Shown here piece after piece: positions 26,365-35,310 of a stretch of 64,000 bases of DNA; position 1 is the stretch's first letter; every line of letters begins with the position of its first letter. Made by a program: the position numbers and the translations under genes. Source of the DNA: Deltaproteobacteria bacterium (GTDB lineage: Bacteria > Desulfobacterota > Binatia > DP-6); contig VBKF01000091.1 of the NCBI GenBank assembly GCA_005888095.1, forward strand, positions 1-64,000, in the 5' to 3' direction. The notes under the pieces are model-generated. The model was not told the DNA's origin and ran no database searches. It worked only from the letters and a program-made list of their open reading frames with translations.

Positions 26365-26385
26365 GGCCGCCCGGCCGCGTGCGTC

Positions 26386-26847
26386 TCACCTGAGCTCCGG
26401 CCCGGCGAGGACGGGCGGCGGCCGCAGCACCGTGCAGAGGACTGGCAGCGGGCCTGCCCGGTCGTCGTCGATCGTCGCGCGCGGCGTGCCCGCGACCAGG
26501 GCGTAGTGCACGCGGTAGCGGTGCCCCGGCTCGGCGTTGAAGGTGACGGCGCACGGGGTCTGGCTGCCGCGGCGGCTGGCCCGCTGTGGGTCACGCTGGA
26601 CGATGAAGGTGTGCATCCCCGGCAGCACCTCGACGGTGTCGGCCCGACACGGCCGTCCGTCCACGCCCGTGACCCAGCCGTACGCGGGCACGAGCGGGAC
26701 GAGCCCGTGTCGCCAGGTGCGCGTCGTGACGATCGCGACGCGGTCCTTCGAGACGCTGCCGCTGTGATGGGCCGAGACCGTATGCGTGCAGGCGCACGCA
26801 AGCGCGACGAGGGCTAGGAGCACGCTCCCGGCGGCGTGCCGCGACAT
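26386..26847 (-). CDS. small exported (possibly lipo-) protein
   Basis: A 153-residue protein with an N-terminal hydrophobic signal (SVLLALVALACACTHT) containing two Cys residues, one of which may be lipidated though the lipobox is not ideal. The mature part is beta-rich with Cys pairs (GRPCRADTVEVLPGMHTFIVQ, CAVTFNAEPGHRYRVHYAL), resembling periplasmic PEGA-like or carboxypeptidase-regulatory domains. Function unknown. Confidence 0.65.
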   Translation of the reverse strand: MSRHAAGSVLLALVALACACTHTVSAHHSGSVSKDRVAIVTTRTWRHGLVPLVPAYGWVTGVDGRPCRADTVEVLPGMHTFIVQRDPQRASRRGSQTPCAVTFNAEPGHRYRVHYALVAGTPRATIDDDRAGPLPVLCTVLRPPPVLAGPELR

Positions 26848-26896
26848 GGCGCAACGCTTATGGCGCGGGGAGGGGTCGCGCGCAAACGATCGGCGC

Positions 26897-27523
26897 TCAG
26901 GCGGGCTCGGTCGACACCTGCAGGAAGAGCTCCTCGACCAGCGGCTCGAGACCGGGCAGGCGGGGGTCGGACGGCAGTCGCTCGCCCATTCGATGCCGAC
27001 TCTCGCCCGTGCGTGTCACGACGACGACCTCACGCTCCTTCGGAAAGAGGAGCCATACGACCGCGACGCCCCGCTCGAGGTACCAGCGCGCCTTGTCGCG
27101 GAGCGCTGCCCTACCTTCGTAGCGCCCCGCCACCTCGGCAGCCAGGATGGGGGTGCCGCGCCCCAGCCCCGGGTCGCGAACGTCCACGTCGGCGCGGCGC
27201 CAGACTGCGGCGTCCGCGCCCCGCGTGTCCTCTCCCAGCCGCACGCCGGCCTCGTTCGTCCCGACCACGAACCCTGGATGGGAGCGGACCCATATCCCCA
27301 GCGTGGTGACCAGGTCGGCGACCGTGTGCTGCTGCATCTTCCCGCACGGTGGCATGTAGAGGAGCCTCCCCTCGACCCACTCGAGCCGGCCCTCGACGCG
27401 CGGCCACGTCTCGAGCCGCGCAGGGTCGAAGCCGTCGGGTGGTGTGAGCTCGACGGGGAAGCGCACGCTGGCGGGGACCTGGATGGTCTCCTCGTCGACC
27501 TCTCTGGGGGCGGGCCTCGCCAT
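26897..27523 (-). CDS. Uma2/DUF820 PD-(D/E)XK-fold protein
   Basis: A 208-residue Uma2-family protein. The pattern VEGRLEWVEGRLLYMPP, H-TVADLVTTLGIWV, then ADVDVRDPGLGRGTPILAAEV and DKARWYLERGVAVVWLLFPKEREVVV is the family's PD-(D/E)XK endonuclease fold. Members are abundant in cyanobacteria and other large genomes; their role is unsettled. Start at the ATG 27523; an earlier in-frame start only adds Gly/Thr residues. Single gene. Confidence 0.88.
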   Translation of the reverse strand: MARPAPREVDEETIQVPASVRFPVELTPPDGFDPARLETWPRVEGRLEWVEGRLLYMPPCGKMQQHTVADLVTTLGIWVRSHPGFVVGTNEAGVRLGEDTRGADAAVWRRADVDVRDPGLGRGTPILAAEVAGRYEGRAALRDKARWYLERGVAVVWLLFPKEREVVVVTRTGESRHRMGERLPSDPRLPGLEPLVEELFLQVSTEPA

Positions 27524-27577
27524 GGGGGCCACGCTAGTCCCGCCCCCAGCGTGGGTCAACGCATCGGACCGGAATGC

Positions 27578-28711
27578 CTACGACTTGAAGAGCCGCTCGC
27601 GGTCCGTCTGCATCCGCGCCATGTAGTCGCGCTCGAGGACGGCGGAGGGCTGGTACTCGCGGTCGAGCCGGCGGCGGAGCGTCCAGGTCTCCCGCGCCGC
27701 CCGCACGAGCGCCCGCAGCTGCTCGGGGAAGAGGCCCTGGAAGCCGTCGGACTTGGCGATCAGCGGGTTCGGATGGGCCTCGACCAGGACGATCGAGGCG
27801 CCCGCCATGATGCCGGCGAGCGTCGCGGGGTGCACGAGATCGCGGATGCCGGTGCCATGCGACGCGTCGACCGCGACCGGCAGGCCCGAGAGCTGGTAGT
27901 GAAAGGCCGCGACCGACCCGACGTCGAGGGTGTTGCGCGTGTAGCGGGTGGCACTCGTGATCCCCCGCTCGCAGAGGATCACGTTCTCCTTGCCGCCGCT
28001 CATGATGCGCTCGACCCACAGCAGGTAGGCCTCCGTGTCGAGCGAGTTGCCGCGCTTGTGGATGACCGGCAGCGCCGTCGTCCTGAGGCGGTTCAGCAGC
28101 GCCTGGTTCTTGCTGTTCGGCTCACCCACCTGGAAGCAGTCGACGCCGGCGTCCTCGTAGACCGGCACGTCGCCCGGATCGAGGATCTCGACCACCGTCG
28201 GCAGCCCGAACTCGCGACCGGCCTTGACGATGAGCGCGAGCCCCCGCTTGAGGGACTCGGTGTCCGTCGAGCCGAGCCCTTCCCAGCCGCTGTAGGGGCT
28301 CGACCGGTACTTGACGACCCCGCCGCGCAGGCACTGGCCGCCCGCCTCCTTCACCATGCGGGCCGCCTCGATGATCTGCGTCTCGCTCTCGACCGAGCAC
28401 GGGCCGGCGATGACGACGAGCTCGTCCCCGCCGCAGACGACGGGGCCGATCGCGACGGTCTGGTAGATGGGTTGGTCGGGCGACCCCTTCTGCGCCGCGC
28501 GCTTGTACGCCTTGGAGATGGGGATGAGCTGCTCGACGCCCGCGAGCTCCTCGATCTCGCCCTCCGGCAGGCGCGAGATGTCGCCGTAGACGCCGATCAG
28601 GGTGATCTCGGTGCCGACGAGCTTCCCGGTCTTGTAGCCCAGACCGTGAAGCTTCCTCTCGACCGCGGCGACCTCGTCCTTGGTCGCGTCCGGCCGCATC
28701 TTGACGAGCAT
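27578..28711 (-). CDS. aroF: 3-deoxy-7-phosphoheptulonate synthase, type I-beta
   Basis: Condenses phosphoenolpyruvate and erythrose-4-phosphate in the first step of the shikimate pathway. A ferredoxin-like/ACT-like regulatory domain occupies about 1-70 (MLVKMRPDATKDEVAAVERKL). The TIM barrel follows with VIAGPCSVES, FQVGEPNSKNQALL, VIHKRG, VILCERGI and VDASHGTG, which supply metal and PEP ligands. This N-domain type is usually inhibited by tyrosine or phenylalanine. Single gene; no other aro gene nearby. Confidence 0.95.
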   Translation of the reverse strand: MLVKMRPDATKDEVAAVERKLHGLGYKTGKLVGTEITLIGVYGDISRLPEGEIEELAGVEQLIPISKAYKRAAQKGSPDQPIYQTVAIGPVVCGGDELVVIAGPCSVESETQIIEAARMVKEAGGQCLRGGVVKYRSSPYSGWEGLGSTDTESLKRGLALIVKAGREFGLPTVVEILDPGDVPVYEDAGVDCFQVGEPNSKNQALLNRLRTTALPVIHKRGNSLDTEAYLLWVERIMSGGKENVILCERGITSATRYTRNTLDVGSVAAFHYQLSGLPVAVDASHGTGIRDLVHPATLAGIMAGASIVLVEAHPNPLIAKSDGFQGLFPEQLRALVRAARETWTLRRRLDREYQPSAVLERDYMARMQTDRERLFKS

Positions 28712-28773
28712 GGCTTGCTGGTCTCCTTCGCGACCTTTGTCGGCGGCGCCCTATTGCAATAGAAGGCGGGGCG

Positions 28774-30240
28774 GTGCGTCAAGAGGCCCCGAACTCGTTC
28801 GTGCTGGCGCTCGACGCGGGCACGACCGGCGTGCGCGCGCTGCTGCTGGACGGCTCGGGCGCGCCGCACGCCGAGGCGTACCGCGAGGTGCTGCCGGCCT
28901 GCCCCGCGCCCGGGCTCGTCGAGCACGACACCGAGACGCTCTTCCGCGCCACGCTGGACGTCCTCGGCCAGGCGCTCGCGCACGCCCCGCGCGACGGCGT
29001 GCGCGGCCTCGGGATCACCACGCAGCGAGGCACCGCCGTCGTGTGGGAGGCGGGCTCGGGCCGCGCCGTACATCCGGCCATCTCGTGGCAGGACGGCCGG
29101 ACCGTTCAACGCTGCACCAGCCTGCTCGCGGACGGCGTGTTCGTGAGTCCGCTCGCGGCCGCCACCAAGGTCGAGTGGATCCTCGACCGTGTCGATCCGA
29201 GCCGCGAGGGGGTGCGGGGCGGGCGGCTCCGCTGCGGCACCCTCGACGCCTGGCTCGCCTGGCGGCTGTCCGGCGGCGCCGTGGCCGCGACCGACGCCTC
29301 CAACGCCTCGTGCAGCGGCTTCTTCGACCTCCTCGCCCGCCAGTGGAGCGCCGCCATCCTCGACGCGCTCCGCGTGCCGGCCACGGCGCTGCCCGAGATC
29401 GTCGACTCCGAGGGCGTCCTCGGGGCGATCGACCCGGCGCTCGGTCTTCCCGCGGTCCCCATCGCGGCGCTCATCGGCGACCAGCAGGCCGCGATGATGG
29501 GGGAGCTCCGGCTCACGCCCGGCGAGGTGAAGATCACCTACGGAACCTCCGCCATGCTCGACCTGAACGCCGGCCCGGACCCGCTCTGGTCCATGCAGGG
29601 CGCCTACCCTCTCGTCCTATGGCGCCGCGCCGGACGCCTCACCTTCTGCCTGGAGGGCACCGCCATCACGGCGGGCGCGGCGATCACCTGGCTCCGGGAC
29701 GGGCTCGGCGTCATCGCCACGCCGGCAGAGAGTGGGACCCTCGCGGCGTCGGTGCCCGATGCGGGCGGCGCCTGGGCGATCCCGGCCTTCCAGGGCCTCG
29801 GCACGCCGCACATGGACGCCGGCGCGCGCGCCGTGCTCGGCGGCATCTCGCGCGCGACCACCCGCGCGCACGTGGTCCGCGCGATGCTCGAGGGCATCGC
29901 GTGGCGCTGCCGGGAGGTCTACGACGCGCTCCGCGCCGACTGTCCCTTCCCGCCGCCCGCGGCCCTGCGGGCCGACGGGGGCGCGGCGCGCAACGATCTC
30001 CTCCTCCAGCTCCAGGCGGACGCGCTCGGGCTCCCGGTCGAGCGGCCGGCCGTCCTGCAGGCGGCGGCGCTCGGCGCCGGCTATCTCGCCGGTCTCGCGA
30101 CCGGCGTCTGGGCGTCCACCGACGAGCTCCAGGGTGCCTGGCGGCGCGAGCGCCTGTTCGAACCGTCGATCGGCGCCGACGAGCGCGCGGCTCGCTTCGC
30201 CGCCTGGCAGCGCCACGTCGCCGCCGCGCGCGACGCCTGA
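28774..30240 (+). CDS. glpK: FGGY-family kinase, probable glycerol kinase
   Basis: Probably phosphorylates glycerol to glycerol-3-phosphate, the substrate of glpD 4 kb upstream. The 488 residues show the FGGY hexokinase/actin fold. ATP loop ALDAGTTGVRALLLDG; substrate region GLGITTQRGTAVVWEAGSGRAVHPAISWQDGRT; second phosphate loop EVKITYGTSAMLDLNAG; and the ADENOSINE region LRADGGAARNDLLLQLQAD. Glycerol is favoured over xylulose or gluconate by TTQRGT and ISWQDGRT, though GlpK's Arg/Glu pair is only partly kept. GTG start at 28774. Confidence 0.75.
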   Translation: MRQEAPNSFVLALDAGTTGVRALLLDGSGAPHAEAYREVLPACPAPGLVEHDTETLFRATLDVLGQALAHAPRDGVRGLGITTQRGTAVVWEAGSGRAVHPAISWQDGRTVQRCTSLLADGVFVSPLAAATKVEWILDRVDPSREGVRGGRLRCGTLDAWLAWRLSGGAVAATDASNASCSGFFDLLARQWSAAILDALRVPATALPEIVDSEGVLGAIDPALGLPAVPIAALIGDQQAAMMGELRLTPGEVKITYGTSAMLDLNAGPDPLWSMQGAYPLVLWRRAGRLTFCLEGTAITAGAAITWLRDGLGVIATPAESGTLAASVPDAGGAWAIPAFQGLGTPHMDAGARAVLGGISRATTRAHVVRAMLEGIAWRCREVYDALRADCPFPPPAALRADGGAARNDLLLQLQADALGLPVERPAVLQAAALGAGYLAGLATGVWASTDELQGAWRRERLFEPSIGADERAARFAAWQRHVAAARDA

Positions 30241-30282
30241 GCGGCTTTCCGCCGGCGCGCCCGATCGAGTAAGGTACCCTCC

Positions 30283-31056
30283 ATGGCGACCATGCTCCGC
30301 CTCGAGCGGCAGGGGCCGCTCGCGGTCCTCACGCTCGACCGCCCACCCGCCAACGCGCTCAATCGGGAGTTCTTCGTCGCGCTCTGCACGACCCTTCCGG
30401 CGCTCCGAGCGTCGGACGTGCACGGCGTCGTGGTGACCGGCACCGGGCGCTTCTTCTCCGCCGGCCTCGACCTGTTCGAGATCCTGACCTACCAGGGCGC
30501 CGAGGCGAGCGCGTTCATGGCCCGCTTCGACGACGGCTTCACCGGCCTCTTCGCGCTCGAGAAGCCGGTGGTGGCGGCGGTGAACGGCCATGCGATCGCG
30601 GGCGGCGCCGTACTCGCGGCGACGGCGGACTTCCGCCTCGCGGCCGAGGGTGACGGCCGCATCGGCCTCACCGAGATCCAGGTCGGCGTCCCCTTCCCCA
30701 CCTCGGCGCTCGAGGTCGTCCGCTTCTCGTGCGCGGGACCGTACCTCCCCGAGCTGCTGTTCCACGGCCGGACGTACGCACCCGAGGAAGCCCGCGTCCG
30801 CCGGCTGGTGGACGACGTCGTGCCCGCGGCCGAGCTCCTGCCACGCGCGCTCGCGCTGGCCGGCGAGCTCGCCGCGCGGTCGCTCGTCTCCTTCGCCGCG
30901 AGCAAGCGGGCGCTGCGGGCCGACGGGCTCGCGCGCATCGCGGCGGCCCGCGCCGGGGGCGAAGACCCGATCTGGGCCGTGTGGCGAGCGCCGGAGACCC
31001 GCGCCGCGATCGAGGCGTTCGCGGCGCGCGCCATCGGCAGGCGGAGCCGCCCGTGA
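30283..31056 (+). CDS. enoyl-CoA hydratase/isomerase
   Basis: A 257-residue crotonase-fold enzyme: LTLDRPPANALN, oxyanion-hole loop GRFFSAGLDL and VNGHAIAGGAVLAATADFRLAA. The first catalytic Glu position reads GLTEIQVGVPFP with E retained, but the second is not obvious, so isomerase or hydratase activity is open. Overlaps the MmgE/PrpD gene by GTGA. Cytoplasmic; fatty-acid or branched-acid metabolism. Confidence 0.88.
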   Translation: MATMLRLERQGPLAVLTLDRPPANALNREFFVALCTTLPALRASDVHGVVVTGTGRFFSAGLDLFEILTYQGAEASAFMARFDDGFTGLFALEKPVVAAVNGHAIAGGAVLAATADFRLAAEGDGRIGLTEIQVGVPFPTSALEVVRFSCAGPYLPELLFHGRTYAPEEARVRRLVDDVVPAAELLPRALALAGELAARSLVSFAASKRALRADGLARIAAARAGGEDPIWAVWRAPETRAAIEAFAARAIGRRSRP

Positions 31057-32435
31057 GCGACACGCCGCTCGCCGAGCGCCTCGCGGACGAGGTCGCGGCG
31101 ATCGGCCGGGCGAAGCTGCCGCGCGCCGTCCTCGAGCGGGCGCGCGATCTCCTCCGCGACTACCTCGGGGTGGCGCTCGGCGGCGCGGGCGAGGAGTCGA
31201 GCGTCGTGCTGCGGCGAGGCCTCTCCGGGCTCGGCGCCGGCGGGAGCGCGACCGTGCTCGGCGCCGCCGAGCGTCTCTCGGTGCCGCACGCGGCGCTCGC
31301 CAACGGCGCCGCCGCGCACGCGCTCGAGATGGACGACACCCACCAGGGCGGCTCGATCCACCTCGGCGCGACCGTCTTCTCGGCCGCGCTCGCCGCCGCG
31401 GAGCTCGCGGCCGCCGGGGGACGGACGGTCCTCCACGCGGCGGTGGCGGGCTACGAGGTGGCCGCGCGGCTCGCGATGGCGCTCGGCCCCGCCTCCCATT
31501 ACCGTCGCGGCTTTCATCCGACCGGCACCTGCGGCGCGTTCGGCGCGGCGGCGGCCGCCGGGCTCGTCCTCGGGCTCGACGCGCCGTGCCTCGCCGCCGC
31601 GCTCGGGATCGCGGGCAGCCAGGCCGCCGGCTCGATGGAGTTCCTCGCCAACGGCGCGTGGACCAAGCGGCTCCATCCCGGCTGGGCCGCGCTCGCGGGC
31701 CTCCACGCCGCGACCCTCGCCCGCGCCGGGTTCCGCGCGCCGACCACGATCCTCGAGGGCCGCTCCGGGTTCCTGCACGCCTACTCGGACGGCGCCGACC
31801 CGGCCGCGCTCGAGGGAAGCGGCGACTACGAGCTGCTGCGGACGAGCGTGAAGCCGCACGCCTGCTGCCGGTACATGCAGGGTCCCATCGACGGCGCGCT
31901 CGCGTTGCGCGCCCGCCATCACCTCGACCCCGCCGACGTCGAGCGCATCGAGGTCGGCATGCTCGCCGCCGGCCACCCGATCGTGTGCGAGCCGCTGGAC
32001 GCGAAGCGCCGGCCCGCCTCGGTGGTCGACGCGCAGTTCAGCCTCCCCTTCGGGATGGCCGTCGCCCTCGTGTGCGGCGCCGCTTCACCCGCGGAGTTCG
32101 CGCCACCGCGGCTCGCGGACGCGACGGTGCTCCGGCTTGCGGCATGCGTGGTGGGCGTGCGGGACAGCCGGCTCGACGCCGTCTTTCCGCGCGAATGGCC
32201 GTCCTGGGTGCGCATCACGCTGCGTGACGGCCGCGTCCACGAGGCGTCCGTGTCGCATCCGCGCGGCGACCCCGAGAACTTTCCCGCGCCCGCCGAGCTC
32301 GACGCGAAGTTCCGGACGCTCGCCGCGCGCGCCCTCCCGGAAGCGGCCGTCGCCCGCCTCGCCGCGGCCGTGGATGCCTTCGGCGAGACGCCGAGCGTCG
32401 CCCCGCTGCTGGCCGCCGCGGTCCCGCCGGTTTAA
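31053..32435 (+). CDS. MmgE/PrpD-family protein
   Basis: A 460-residue member of the PrpD (2-methylcitrate dehydratase)/MmgE/cis-aconitate decarboxylase/Ids-epimerase family. Recognisable parts: ALANGAAAHALEMDDTHQGGSIHLG, FHPTGTCGAFGAAAAAG, MEFLANGAWTKRLHPGWAA and VKPHACCRYMQG. It could act in the methylcitrate cycle, but no prpB or prpC is near; partnered only with an enoyl-CoA hydratase, so the substrate is unclear. Its stop TAA is the first three bases of repeat copy 1. Confidence 0.9.
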   Translation: MSDTPLAERLADEVAAIGRAKLPRAVLERARDLLRDYLGVALGGAGEESSVVLRRGLSGLGAGGSATVLGAAERLSVPHAALANGAAAHALEMDDTHQGGSIHLGATVFSAALAAAELAAAGGRTVLHAAVAGYEVAARLAMALGPASHYRRGFHPTGTCGAFGAAAAAGLVLGLDAPCLAAALGIAGSQAAGSMEFLANGAWTKRLHPGWAALAGLHAATLARAGFRAPTTILEGRSGFLHAYSDGADPAALEGSGDYELLRTSVKPHACCRYMQGPIDGALALRARHHLDPADVERIEVGMLAAGHPIVCEPLDAKRRPASVVDAQFSLPFGMAVALVCGAASPAEFAPPRLADATVLRLAACVVGVRDSRLDAVFPREWPSWVRITLRDGRVHEASVSHPRGDPENFPAPAELDAKFRTLAARALPEAAVARLAAAVDAFGETPSVAPLLAAAVPPV

Positions 32436-32555
32436 ATCAGCGAGGGGCTCCCGCCCCTCGCCCCGGCGGGCGAAGCCCGCCGGGTCCCCACTCCCCGCTC
32501 GCTTCGCTCGGCCGCGCGCGCGGCGCGCGCGGAGATTCCAGCTCGAGTCGAACTC
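32433..32555 (+). repeat. stop-codon-anchored repeat, copy 1
   Basis: A 123-base element starting exactly at the TAA of the MmgE/PrpD gene. Sense orientation: TAAATCAGCGAGGGGC, then a 9-bp hairpin (GCGAGGGGC/GCCCCTCGC), a 10-bp hairpin (CCCGGCGGGC-GAA-GCCCGCCGGG), a CGCTCGCTTCGCTCGG stretch and a GC-alternating palindrome, ending GGAGATTCCAGCTCGAGTCG. Differs from copies 2 and 3 by a handful of bases and one extra C in the first loop. Confidence 0.92.
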
Positions 32556-32690
32556 CAGCGTCACCGAAATGGCGGTCGTCACGCGGCGGCCCGCGCCCGC
32601 CCTGCGCCGCGCCTTGGCCCAGCGCAAGCAAGCGCGCGAATTCGTTTCGGTTCGCGACCCGTCCGCTCCTGGCACCCCGGTTGCACAACG

Positions 32691-32712
32691 GCACAGCGCT
32701 CGCGCGCTGTGC
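32691..32712. promoter_or_regulatory. leader hairpin before the matrixin gene
   Basis: Perfect inverted repeat GCACAGCGC / GCGCTGTGC with a 4-base loop, ending 19 bases before the GTG start. Operator or mRNA hairpin. The rest of 32556-32690 holds nothing recognisable. Confidence 0.4.
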
Positions 32713-32731
32713 GGCGCACCGAGGAGAGGAC

Positions 32732-34507
32732 GTGCGGACCATCAAGACGCTCACCATCGCCGCTGCACTCGCGACGATCGCGACCGGGGCGCGCGCCACC
32801 ACGTTCGTCGCCATGACGGAGCGGGCGCTCGCCCGCGCCGCCGATGCCATCGTGGTCGGCACGGTCCGCTACATCGAGACGGTCGCCGCCGCGGACGGCA
32901 CGATCAACACGCTCGTGACGGTCGAGGTGGAGCAGGAGGCGAAGGGCCACGTCGGCCGTCTCGTTACGCTCAAGCAACCAGGCGGCCGCGTGAGCGGCCG
33001 CCAGCTATGGATCGCCGGCTCGCCGACCTTCACGGTCGGTGATCGCGAGCTGCTGTTCCTGAGCGCGTACCGCGACGGCACCGCACGCACGACCGCGCTC
33101 GGCATGGGGCAGTTCCATCTCTCGACCAACCCGCTCACGGGCGTGACGCACGCCGAGCGGTCGCTCGACGGGCTCGTCGTCGGCGCCCGCAGCCCCCGCC
33201 GGCGCGTGCTGCTCTCGAGCCTGCTCAGGACCATCAGGCGAGCCGTCGGCGATGAGGAGGCGCGCGCGGCGGCGCCGCTCGTGACCGTGCCGCCGGAGGT
33301 TACCGACCCCGGTCTCGAGCGCGAGACCCTGGACGCCTTCACGCTGATGTCGGGCGCTCACGCGCGGTGGTTCGAGGCCGACGGCGGCCAGGCGGTCGTC
33401 TACCGCATGGACCCGGCCGGCGACAACGCGCTCGGCACCGTTGCCACGCTGGCGGCGGTCGACGGGGCGCTCGCCGCCTGGACGAACGTCACGGGCGCCA
33501 GCATCCGGCTCGAGCGCGGCAGCACGGCCGCGCCGGCGCCGCTCCGCTGCGACGGTGTGTCGCAGCTCGTCTTCAACGATCCGTTCCGCGAGATCCCCGA
33601 TCCGGTCTCCTGCAGCGGCGTGCTGGCGCTCGGCGGGTTCTGCACCACGTCGGAGACCGACGTCGTCAACGGCACGACCTTCTACCGCATCACCGAGGGC
33701 AACGTCACCTTCAACAACGGCTTCGGCGCCTGCTCTTTCTGGAACCAGACCAACCTGGCGGAGGTCGCGACGCACGAGATCGGTCACACCATCGGCCTCG
33801 GCCACTCCTCGGAGAACGACAACGAGCCGGACCCGGTCCTGAAGGACGCGACGATGTACTACCGCGCGCACTTCGACGGCCGCGGCGCGGCGGTCCACGC
33901 CGACGACATGGCCGGCGTGCGGTTCATCTATCCGGGCGCGACGGACCCCGGGGTGCCGGATCAGGATGGCGACGGCGTCGCGGATGCCCAGGACAACTGT
34001 CCGGGCATGGCCAATGCCTCACAGACCGACACCGACGGGGACGGCGAGGGCGACCTCTGCGACCCATGCCCGCTCATCGCCGGCCCGGCCGGCGACACGG
34101 CCTGCGCACCGATCTTCGTGAGCCGCCTCACGGTGACGCTCGGCAAGCGAAGCCGCCTCGTCTGGCAGGGGTCGATCGCGCTGCCGGACGGCGCGGCGAC
34201 GACGGCGGCGCATGCGCTCCTGGTGAATGCCGGCGGCGTCGTCATCGACACCGCAATGGGCGGAGCGCTCGGCGCCGGCGGGCGCCTGCCGGGCCGGCTG
34301 CGCTACCGCAGCGACCAGGGGCTGATCACGCTCCGCCGCACGCGCGGCGGCACGTACCAGGCGCGCGTCGTCGTCCGCCACCCGCATCTCTCGATGGCGG
34401 GCGCCCCGGTGATGAGCGCGAGCCTCGAGGTCGGCGCGACCGCCTTCACGTCGTCCCTGAGCTGTGCCGAGATGCGCGGCGGCCGCCGCGTGCGCTGCCG
34501 CGGCTGA
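32732..34507 (+). CDS. secreted matrixin-type metalloprotease
   Basis: A 591-residue exported protein. Signal sequence at 1-22 (IKTLTIAAALATIATGARA). A domain of unknown fold up to about 200 is followed by a matrixin-type catalytic domain at about 215-415 with the zinc motif H348-E-I-G-H352-T-I-G-L-G-H358. A thrombospondin type-3-like calcium segment (DQDGDGVADAQDNCPG, DTDGDGEGDLCDPCP) follows, and a beta-rich C-terminal domain with two Cys. Such proteins digest extracellular or host proteins. GTG start preceded by GAGGAGAGG. No inhibitory propeptide is obvious. It lies just downstream of repeat copy 1. Confidence 0.88.
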   Translation: MRTIKTLTIAAALATIATGARATTFVAMTERALARAADAIVVGTVRYIETVAAADGTINTLVTVEVEQEAKGHVGRLVTLKQPGGRVSGRQLWIAGSPTFTVGDRELLFLSAYRDGTARTTALGMGQFHLSTNPLTGVTHAERSLDGLVVGARSPRRRVLLSSLLRTIRRAVGDEEARAAAPLVTVPPEVTDPGLERETLDAFTLMSGAHARWFEADGGQAVVYRMDPAGDNALGTVATLAAVDGALAAWTNVTGASIRLERGSTAAPAPLRCDGVSQLVFNDPFREIPDPVSCSGVLALGGFCTTSETDVVNGTTFYRITEGNVTFNNGFGACSFWNQTNLAEVATHEIGHTIGLGHSSENDNEPDPVLKDATMYYRAHFDGRGAAVHADDMAGVRFIYPGATDPGVPDQDGDGVADAQDNCPGMANASQTDTDGDGEGDLCDPCPLIAGPAGDTACAPIFVSRLTVTLGKRSRLVWQGSIALPDGAATTAAHALLVNAGGVVIDTAMGGALGAGGRLPGRLRYRSDQGLITLRRTRGGTYQARVVVRHPHLSMAGAPVMSASLEVGATAFTSSLSCAEMRGGRRVRCRG

Positions 34508-34598
34508 CGCCCCTCCGGGGTGTCTCGTCGTTGCGGCGCCCCCGTCCCCGCAGTACAAGGCCGCCCATGGCGGCCGGGATGCGCGGCGAGACCTCGGG

Positions 34599-35309
34599 GT
34601 GACCGCGGCCGCGGGGCCGCTTCGCCGCGCCGCAGCCTGGGCGGTCCACCTGCTGACCGCGAGCAGCGCTGCGGCCGGCGTCCTGGCCGTGCTCGCCGCC
34701 GAGCGCGGCGCCGCGCGCCCGGCGCTGGCCTGGATGGCGTACACCGTCGCCGTCGACTCGATCGACGGCACGCTCGCGCGCGCGCTCGAGGTGAAGCGGG
34801 TCCTGCCGATCGTCGACGGGACCCGGCTCGACGACATCGTCGACTACTTCACGTACGTCATCGTGCCCGCCCTCTTCCTGCTCCACGCGGACCTCCTCCC
34901 CGCAGGGGCCGCGGTGCCGGTGGCGCTCTGCCCCGTGCTCGCGAGCGCCGTCGGCTTCTCGCGCATCGACGCCAAGACCCCCGACCACTTCTTCACCGGG
35001 TTCCCGTCCTACTGGAACATCGTGGCGTTCTACCTCTGGGGGCTCGGCTGGCCACGCCTCGCGAACGCCGCGGTCGTCGTCGCGTTCTCGATCGCGGTGT
35101 TCGTGCCGATCCGCTACGTGTACCCGTCGCGGACGCGGGCGCTGCGGCCGCTGACGGTCGCGCTCGGGCTCGGCTGGGGCGCAGCGGTCCTCGCCGTGCT
35201 GGCGCGCCCGGGCACGCCGCCGCGCGCCGTCGTCCTGGCCTCGCTCGGCTTCCCCGTGTACTACGCGCTCCTGTCGTTCGCGCTGCACGCCTCGCGCGAG
35301 GCGCGCTAG
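34599..35309 (+). CDS. pcs: phosphatidylcholine synthase-type CDP-alcohol phosphotransferase
   Basis: A 236-residue membrane enzyme with about eight helices and the CDP-alcohol motif in the form DSIDGTLARALEVKRVLPIVDGTRLDDIVDYFTY (D..DG..AR...G..D..D). The spacing and following VIVPALFLL match bacterial phosphatidylcholine synthase, which joins CDP-diacylglycerol with choline. GTG start at 34599; earlier frames would lack a family-like N-terminus. One base separates it from the DUF4838 gene. Choline uptake genes are not in the window. Confidence 0.82.
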   Translation: MTAAAGPLRRAAAWAVHLLTASSAAAGVLAVLAAERGAARPALAWMAYTVAVDSIDGTLARALEVKRVLPIVDGTRLDDIVDYFTYVIVPALFLLHADLLPAGAAVPVALCPVLASAVGFSRIDAKTPDHFFTGFPSYWNIVAFYLWGLGWPRLANAAVVVAFSIAVFVPIRYVYPSRTRALRPLTVALGLGWGAAVLAVLARPGTPPRAVVLASLGFPVYYALLSFALHASREAR

Positions 35310-35310
35310 G

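Noticed and set aside
27578-28711. Possible chorismate mutase fusion on aroF
   Set aside because: The N-terminal 70 residues are the ferredoxin-like regulatory domain of type I-beta DAHP synthase, not an AroQ helical domain.
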